Below, in pieces: positions 58,999-64,000 of a stretch of 64,000 nucleotides of DNA. Origin of the DNA: Carposina sasakii. Its lineage: Eukaryota; Arthropoda; Insecta; Lepidoptera; Carposinidae. The notes below the pieces were generated by a model, which did no database searches, had not been told where the DNA came from, and saw only the letters and a program-made list of their open reading frames with translations. Numbering within the stretch: the stretch's first letter is position 1; the number at the start of each line of letters is the position of its first letter. The DNA is taken from the NCBI GenBank assembly GCA_014607495.2, contig CP053150.1, positions 6,964,495-7,028,494 of the forward strand, read 5' to 3'. A program made the translations under genes and the position numbers.

Positions 58999-59191
58999 AC
59001 AGCATTCTTAGAAGTAGTCATACCACCAGACATAATTTACGAAGAGACCTCCGGAGACATGATGGTACCAGAAGGAGGATCAGCTAAGCTGGTCTGCAAA
59101 GCCAGGGGCTACCCTCCACCTAGAATAGTATGGAGAAGAGAAGATGGTGGCGACATCATATCTAGAAGTGGTCCTCAGGGTAAAACAAAAG
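58999..59191 (+). CDS. DIP/lachesin-like Ig protein, Ig1/Ig2 junction exon
   Basis: 193 nt from TTTGCAG to AAAAG|GTGAGA, phase 0 in and phase 1 out. It encodes residues 126-189. It begins with the G strand of Ig1 (T-A-F-L-E-V-V-I-P-P), then the linker and Ig2 with Cys158 in L-V-C-K-A-R-G, Trp170 in R-I-V-W-R-R-E-D and a Gly/Arg/Ser-rich loop. The second Ig2 cysteine, Ig3 and the C-terminal anchor must lie in exons past 64000, as I see none downstream. A tRNA-like SINE begins about 25 bp after the donor. Confidence 0.9.
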
Positions 59192-59215
59192 GTGAGAGAT
59201 CTTTAGGGATATTTA

Positions 59216-59327
59216 ATTATAAAATTATTAATAAAGAAATGGAAAAAATTCCTCACCCGGGTGGGAATCGAACTCACGACCTCTGCATTCCGCGTGTCAG
59301 CGCTCTAACCACTGAGCCACTGGGTCA
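59216..59327 (-). mobile_element. tRNA-derived SINE just inside the next intron
   Basis: On the minus strand, TGACCCAGTGGCTCAGTGG (A-box-like) through GTTCGATTCCCACCC (B-box) looks like a tRNA with a 7-bp acceptor that has two mismatches, so not a functional tRNA gene. The body ends at 59247 and is followed by CCATTTCTTTATTAATAAT, repeated exactly at 59540-59570. Confidence 0.7.
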
Positions 59328-59589
59328 ATTACTCGGATGACGAATTTTACCATCTCTTTTCTAAATTACATATTGGCAACGTTATTTTTCATCCCGATAG
59401 CTATACACTAGCCAAATCTCGGCAAACAAAGCTGAATCCCGCAGCACAATGTTTAAAGATGAAACGATCAACCATATCCTAACGGATTATATTAATGGAG
59501 AAGTGTTTTTATAAATTTATCTTAGTCAAGATATTATATATTATAAAATTATTAATAAAGAAATGGAAAATATTTAATTGTTACTCGAG
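59328..59589 (+). other. Intron with a repeated 31-bp segment
   Basis: The 31 bases at 59216-59246 recur at 59540-59570 with no mismatch (offset 324). Otherwise AT-rich without a gene. Confidence 0.5.
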
Positions 59590-59832
59590 AGTCATATGTA
59601 ATATGTACACCCGTCTGTGGTCCCAAAAAGAATGAGCCAGAACTGCAGTACATTAAAGGATATCCCACTTCCACGCTTAGCATATCGGGAACAGGTGATA
59701 ATAATTAGTGAGAAGATGTTAGCTTATCGCCTGAAAGAATGCCCGAGTTCCTTAGTCGACTTTTACGATACGCACGGAAGGAGATGCAGCTGATGTATCC
59801 CAATGAAGCCTCGCATCAGCACAGGATAATGT
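59590..59832 (+). repeat. Dispersed repeat family Y, copy 3
   Basis: It shares GAATGCCCGAGTTCCTTAG, CGCACGGAAGGAGATGCAGC and CCTCGCATCAGCACAGG with 31050-31262, in order. Some 70% similar by eye; the ends are not defined. Confidence 0.65.
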
Positions 59833-62246
59833 AATTCAGAAGTAAAATTTTCAACAAGCCTGTACCTATAGGCTATAATTTAAATTGGAAATAGGATGGG
59901 CTAATTCTGATTATCTGTCAATTTACACGTGTTATCCTCGTATACCTATATAATATGTACTATTTCACCCTTCAGTATTTCCGTTGATTTCGCGAACTTT
60001 GATTAAAACTATAAATAAAGTGCATATGTGATGAGGGTTAGAAACTTGCAGAAGTAGGCTTGACCCTTTTCAACTGAAACAGCTCCTGGGATATACCTGT
60101 AAAACCGTAGTTATAACATCGTTGTCGTATTTATGAATTGTAAAGCTACAATATTACAGAAATAACATTGAGGTCAGATAATTAACATGGCTTTTACTCG
60201 ATCTTTTCCACTAGATGTATATGATCCTTGAAATCATTCTTTTATCAAGTAATATGATGGTTCAAAGATGATGACTGCTGCATCTGCGAGCCGGCAACGA
60301 TGACAGGAATACCTAAATTAGCTCGTTACCATATGCTCATATAAGTATCGAGATGAAAACTATAGAAGAAACGTGTCCAGAATAAATCAGCGCTTAAAAT
60401 ATTCACTATTGAATCTTAGCTGTAAATCACACCGCAGCACCTCCGAGACTCCTATTACCATTCACACCGCCCCTCCTAATCCCGCCGGATTACAACCTCG
60501 AGATGGACCGGGAATAATTACTTACCTACTCATCTCTGCACTCAACCAAATAAAGAGCCGGATAAAGATAGGATCTCCAAATGAAACAATGTTTAAATAA
60601 TGACTCCGACATCTCGCAAATATCTCGTCACTCATGTTTTTACATTCAATTGCGCTGCGGCTTAAAATCGATTCGGCACTCGAATGAAACAGTTTCATAT
60701 CATGTTTAATCAACACAAATCCTGTAAATGTAGAGTATTTCGTGACGAGTGGCAATTGGAAACTACACTGACAGGGTGATTAATCAGCAGGTCCCACTTA
60801 ACCCTACCACTCTGTTCAGACCTCTCGCCATCAGTCAATTCATTAACCTAACAAAGTAGCAGCTGTAATGACTTCCACACTTCCATAGTACTAAGATTAG
60901 AGCGCACTTAAGACAGTTTCAGTCTACTTTACAGGCTTTCTGGGCGCCGAACTGTTACAAGGCATTAATTTCCAGACAGTAACTTAAGACTTAAAACATA
61001 CTTTAAACCAACTTTTCCAATCTATTGAGTATCAAGGTGAAACCCCACTTAAGTTTTAAAATGAACTAACATCAATAACAATCATTAATTTGAGGGAAGA
61101 AGTCTAATTAAAGAAGCCGTTACAAGTTACCTCCATAAATCTGAGCTGAAACAATACAAAGCATTCATTAGGGCAATGTTTCTCGGAATATGCTGTCGTA
61201 ATTTCTAGAGGCGTCCAATACGACAAATGCCTATAGTTTTTCAATGATTAAGTGAGCCTCTTTCAAATTTGTTATGGCGAGGGAAGAAGTTATGTCAAAT
61301 TAATAACTTTTTACTGAACAGTATGTACCTAATGTCTGTAATAGTCTTCGCTTTGAAATATGAAATGGATAGGCTGGACTACGGAGCATAATTTATTTTA
61401 ACTACAGAGTATTTTAGGTTTTAAAATAGTGTAATATATTTTTTTTACTATACAGTGTAACCTACGCTCTATAACCTGTCCTGAACAAAGCAATTAAGTT
61501 TCCCATTCTCCTCCGAATCATATATCAAATCCGGGACGAGACAAAATGTTATGCAACGGGTCATAATTGTAGTGACAGAAAACCGTGGTACATACCCGAC
61601 AACTAACAAAGGGATATTATTCAAAATTTTCCCTTTATTGTTTCTCATAAAACATGGTGGTGACAACGGCATGTCGCGTGCCATTTGTTTCATATTCCTC
61701 ACCAAATTATGCAGATAAGCAAATGAATGGCGGAAACTTAGTCGCGGGGTGACGTAAATGAACTCTGTCATTCTTCTATTGGACGGTTCTCATCCCCGCA
61801 AAGTTTGCAACAGATACAGACTGCATTAATCCAGACTTGCTAATCTACATCATCAAATAACTCAGCTGGATATTTAATTAGCATTTTTGAACAAGGCCAT
61901 GCTTGCACCAGATCAGATAAGCCATTCATTGCCTCAATTATAAGCAGACTCATTAAAACTTATCTACTTCCTTGGCTTATTAAATTTAACTCGTTGATGG
62001 GGAGATTAATCTAACAGAAAATGATAATTAGCCACCCGACAGAAGAGGCATTTTCGGTTTCTTATTAATATTAAGTATAAATTGAAAACAAAGAGCGATA
62101 GGATAATGTTGCTTTTTCATTTAAGTCGAAGACACTTCGCCGACTACGTACTTAAAATGGCTTTAGATAGACCTTCAAAACTGCGCGACCTCCTATTAAT
62201 TAAAAATTAAATTTGGAAGTTATTAAACAAAAATGTACCAGTTTTT
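59833..62246 (+). other. Intron stretch, no gene
   Basis: AT-rich with no supported gene or further Ig exon. A minus-strand frame at 61469-61771 (100 codons) shows no domain. Confidence 0.45.
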
Positions 62247-62915
62247 AGGGTTCCGTACGTCTGAATACAAAAACGGAACCCTTATAGGATCACTCGTGTG
62301 TCTGTCCATCCGTCGCTTACAGTCAATTATCTCCGAATCTATTAGACCGATTAAGTTGAAATTTGGTACACATATCAATTCCTGTGACCCAAACACAGAG
62401 GTGTGACGTGAGCAGATGAAATCTGTATATGGGGGGTCATTTTTGGGGGGGAAGGGGAAAATTTAAAAAAAAAATCTGAAAACTGCATCGTGTGGCATAT
62501 CAAATGAAAGGTCTTGTTGAGAAGATCTTAAATGTATTTTTTTGTAATTTTAAAATAAATAGTTTCCAAGTTATTCAAGAAAATAGACGAAAATTGACCA
62601 TTCCCCCCCCCCCTTATCTCCGAAACTACTGAACCTAAAATTTTGAAAAAAATACAGAAATTAGTTTTCTCCTTATAGATTATAGGAAAACCTATAAGAA
62701 GTCCATGATATTAAAATAACATGGTAAATCACTCAATATTGTGCGTACCAACTTACATTTCCAGGTGGAATGTGTGGGAGAACATATTTTTTAACTCCAA
62801 TGTTAAGTTTTGTTGAATTACCACAAACAAATTTGGGTCAGATTTAAAAAAACATGATAGGTAACATCGTACGGAACCCTCTTCACGCGAGTTCAACTCG
62901 CACTTGTCGGCTTTT
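62247..62915 (+). repeat. Dispersed repeat with inner AGGGTTCCGTACG inverted ends
   Basis: AGGGTTCCGTACG (62247-62259) and CGTACGGAACCCT (62868-62880) are perfect 13-bp inverted repeats about 610 bp apart. On the left follow AACGGAACCC and CTCGTGTGTCTGTCCATCCG, on the right CGAGTTCAACTCGCACTTG. I recognise this class of text as a frequent lepidopteran repeat. G- and C-rich homopolymer runs (62431-62457, 62604-62613) are inside. Confidence 0.6.
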
Positions 62916-63068
62916 AAATACAATATTTAGATAGGTATATTCATTAAAATTATTATAAATGAAATGTGATTTCTCACACTTGTTACATTTTAACGTTTAA
63001 TAAACGTTTATAAAATATTTATGTTTTACTGTCTGTACATACTTATAGTATGTTGAAATTACTTTTTA

Positions 63069-63160
63069 TATACAGGGTGTTTGTGACAGCCAGGCAAATA
63101 TTGATACCATGACTTCAGACCATGATTCTGAGGCGAAAAACACTGAAAATTTTCGCAGGA
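63069..63160 (+). repeat. Left end of a TATACAGGGTG element
   Basis: TATACAGGGTGTTTGTGACAGCC, inverted relative at 48283-48338. The other end is not found before the Helitron at 63243. Confidence 0.5.
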
Positions 63161-63390
63161 AAATTACGAAATTTTCCGACATTTTTTTCATATTTTCAGG
63201 AAAAAAATTGTTTAGTTCGTTTAATTAGGCCTTAAATCTATATCTGTACTAATATGATAAAGAGGTAAACTTAGATTGTTTGTTTGTTTGTTTATTTGCA
63301 GCGAATAGGCTCCGAAACTACTGGACCGATTTCAAAAATTCTTTCACTGTTAGAATCCTTATTGGACCTGGAGGAACATAGGCTATAAGA

Positions 63391-64000
63391 ATTTCCCGAT
63401 ATTCCCACGGGAAGGTAACCAACGGGAATTCTATATTTTTTACGAAAACCGCTACGCATAAGAAGCTGAAATTGGGCATATTAATGTTCATTAGGGACTG
63501 CGAGGAAGCACTAAGAACGGATTTCCCAAAATTCCCACGGGAAGGGGACCAACGGGAATTAATATTTTTTTACGAAAACGGCTACACATATGAATCTGAA
63601 GTTGGGCATATATCGCAGCTTCGGTAGAACAAAGGCACAATTTGCTTTTACAATTTTAGACAATTGTGCCCTTGTTCTACCGAAGGTGCGATATGTTCAT
63701 TTGGGACCCCGAGGAAGCACTGGAATCGAATTTCCCGAAAATCCCACGGGAAGGGGACAAACGGGAATTCCAAATTTTTACAAACACCGCTATTTGTATG
63801 AAGCTGAAATCGGATTAGGGACTACGAGGAAGCACTAAGAATGGATTTCCAAAAATTCCCACGGGGAGAGGACTAACGGGTATTCAATTTTTTTTTACAT
63901 AAACCGCTGTACATGTGAAGCTAACATCGGACATATATGTTCATTAGGGACTGCGGGGAAGCACTGAGAACGGATTTCCCGAAATTCCCACGGGAAGGGG
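63391..64000 (+). repeat. Tandem array, ~130-bp unit, at least 5 units
   Basis: The marker CCCACGGGAAGG (or CCCACGGGG) recurs at about 63404, 63534, 63743, 63858 and 63987. Spacing is 130, 209, 115 and 129, the 209 being due to a ~80-bp foldback insertion. Each unit has TTTTTACGAAAACCGCTAC-like, GGGACTGCGAGGAAGCAC and AACGGATTTCCC text. Confidence 0.85.
63610..63694. repeat. Foldback insertion in the tandem array
   Basis: Arms 63610-63642 and 63662-63694 (33 bases each) are complementary with two mismatches: ATATCGCAGCTTCGGTAG versus its complement in TACCGAAGGTGCGATAT. The loop is 19 bases. It is present in one unit only. Confidence 0.75.

Larger units (their letters stand above)
63243..64000 (+). 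mobile_element. Helitron with internal tandem array, cut off by the window end
   Basis: Starts TCTGTACTAATATGATAAAG, a lepidopteran Helitron-type 5' end, followed by (TTTG)n at 63278-63292 and CCGAAACTACTGGACCGATTT. The interior becomes a tandem array from about 63391. The CTAG end is presumably past 64000. Confidence 0.6.

Noticed and set aside
59252..59327. Possible tRNA gene on the minus strand
   Set aside because: The acceptor and T stems have mismatches, and it continues into a SINE body; it is a tRNA-derived SINE head.
1..64000. CRISPR arrays, operons, phage or plasmid features
   Set aside because: Splice sites, SINEs and insect transposons show a eukaryotic nuclear genome; the tandem repeats at 63391-64000 and 20686-20860 have no CRISPR-like spacer structure.

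Overview
The window looks like an intron-rich, AT-rich stretch of a lepidopteran (moth or butterfly) nuclear genome. Three things point there. One multi-exon cell-surface immunoglobulin gene runs left to right on the + strand. Around it lies a dense, nested mix of transposable elements of kinds typical of Lepidoptera: Helitrons ending in CTAG after a GC-rich hairpin, RTE-like LINE 3' ends with ATGTATGT tails, tRNA-derived SINEs, mariner, hAT, piggyBac-type MITEs and a Ty3/gypsy element. There is no bacterial gene organisation.

Host gene. A signal-peptide exon (CDS 24718-24799) and three Ig-domain exons (55425-55531, 58546-58731, 58999-59191) have compatible splice phases and together give a complete first Ig domain and the start of a second. 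The protein resembles the insect DIP (Dpr-interacting protein)/lachesin group of neuronal IgSF adhesion proteins. The first coding intron is 30.6 kb. A strong splice donor at 1773 behind a CpG-richer block (about 1470-1772) may be a noncoding first exon. If so, nearly everything in the window is intron of this gene. The gene continues past 64000.

Transposable elements, left to right: a broken non-LTR retrotransposon with a C-terminal restriction-like endonuclease (2570-5520, minus); LINE 3' fragments (2.1, 8.6, 25.6, 30.0, 30.9 and 46.7-47.4 kb); a Ty3/gypsy element with two apparently identical 437-bp LTRs (16618-21658) whose interior is a mosaic of three different gypsy copies, inserted into the 5' tip of a Helitron; a decayed mariner with near-perfect TIRs and TA target site (26461-27746); several Helitrons (28.7, 29.4, 34.3 and 63.2 kb); a TTAA-flanked piggyBac-type MITE (35305-35527); a decayed hAT-like transposon with 14-bp TIRs and a perfect 8-bp target duplication, inserted into a SINE (43150-45193); MITE families ending in TATACAGGGTG; and a Helitron with a ~130-bp tandem array carrying a foldback insertion at the right edge.

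Most interesting: (1) the mosaic LTR element, which lacks RNase H and the integrase core yet has indistinguishable LTRs, suggesting template switching among co-packaged RNAs followed by recent mobilisation in trans; (2) the hAT-like element, whose boundaries can be proven from another SINE copy in the same window; (3) the REL-endonuclease retrotransposon; (4) long perfect hairpins at 54617-54678 and 36552-36599. I found no convincing wholly novel gene system. All positions come from reading the sequence; nothing was checked by database search.
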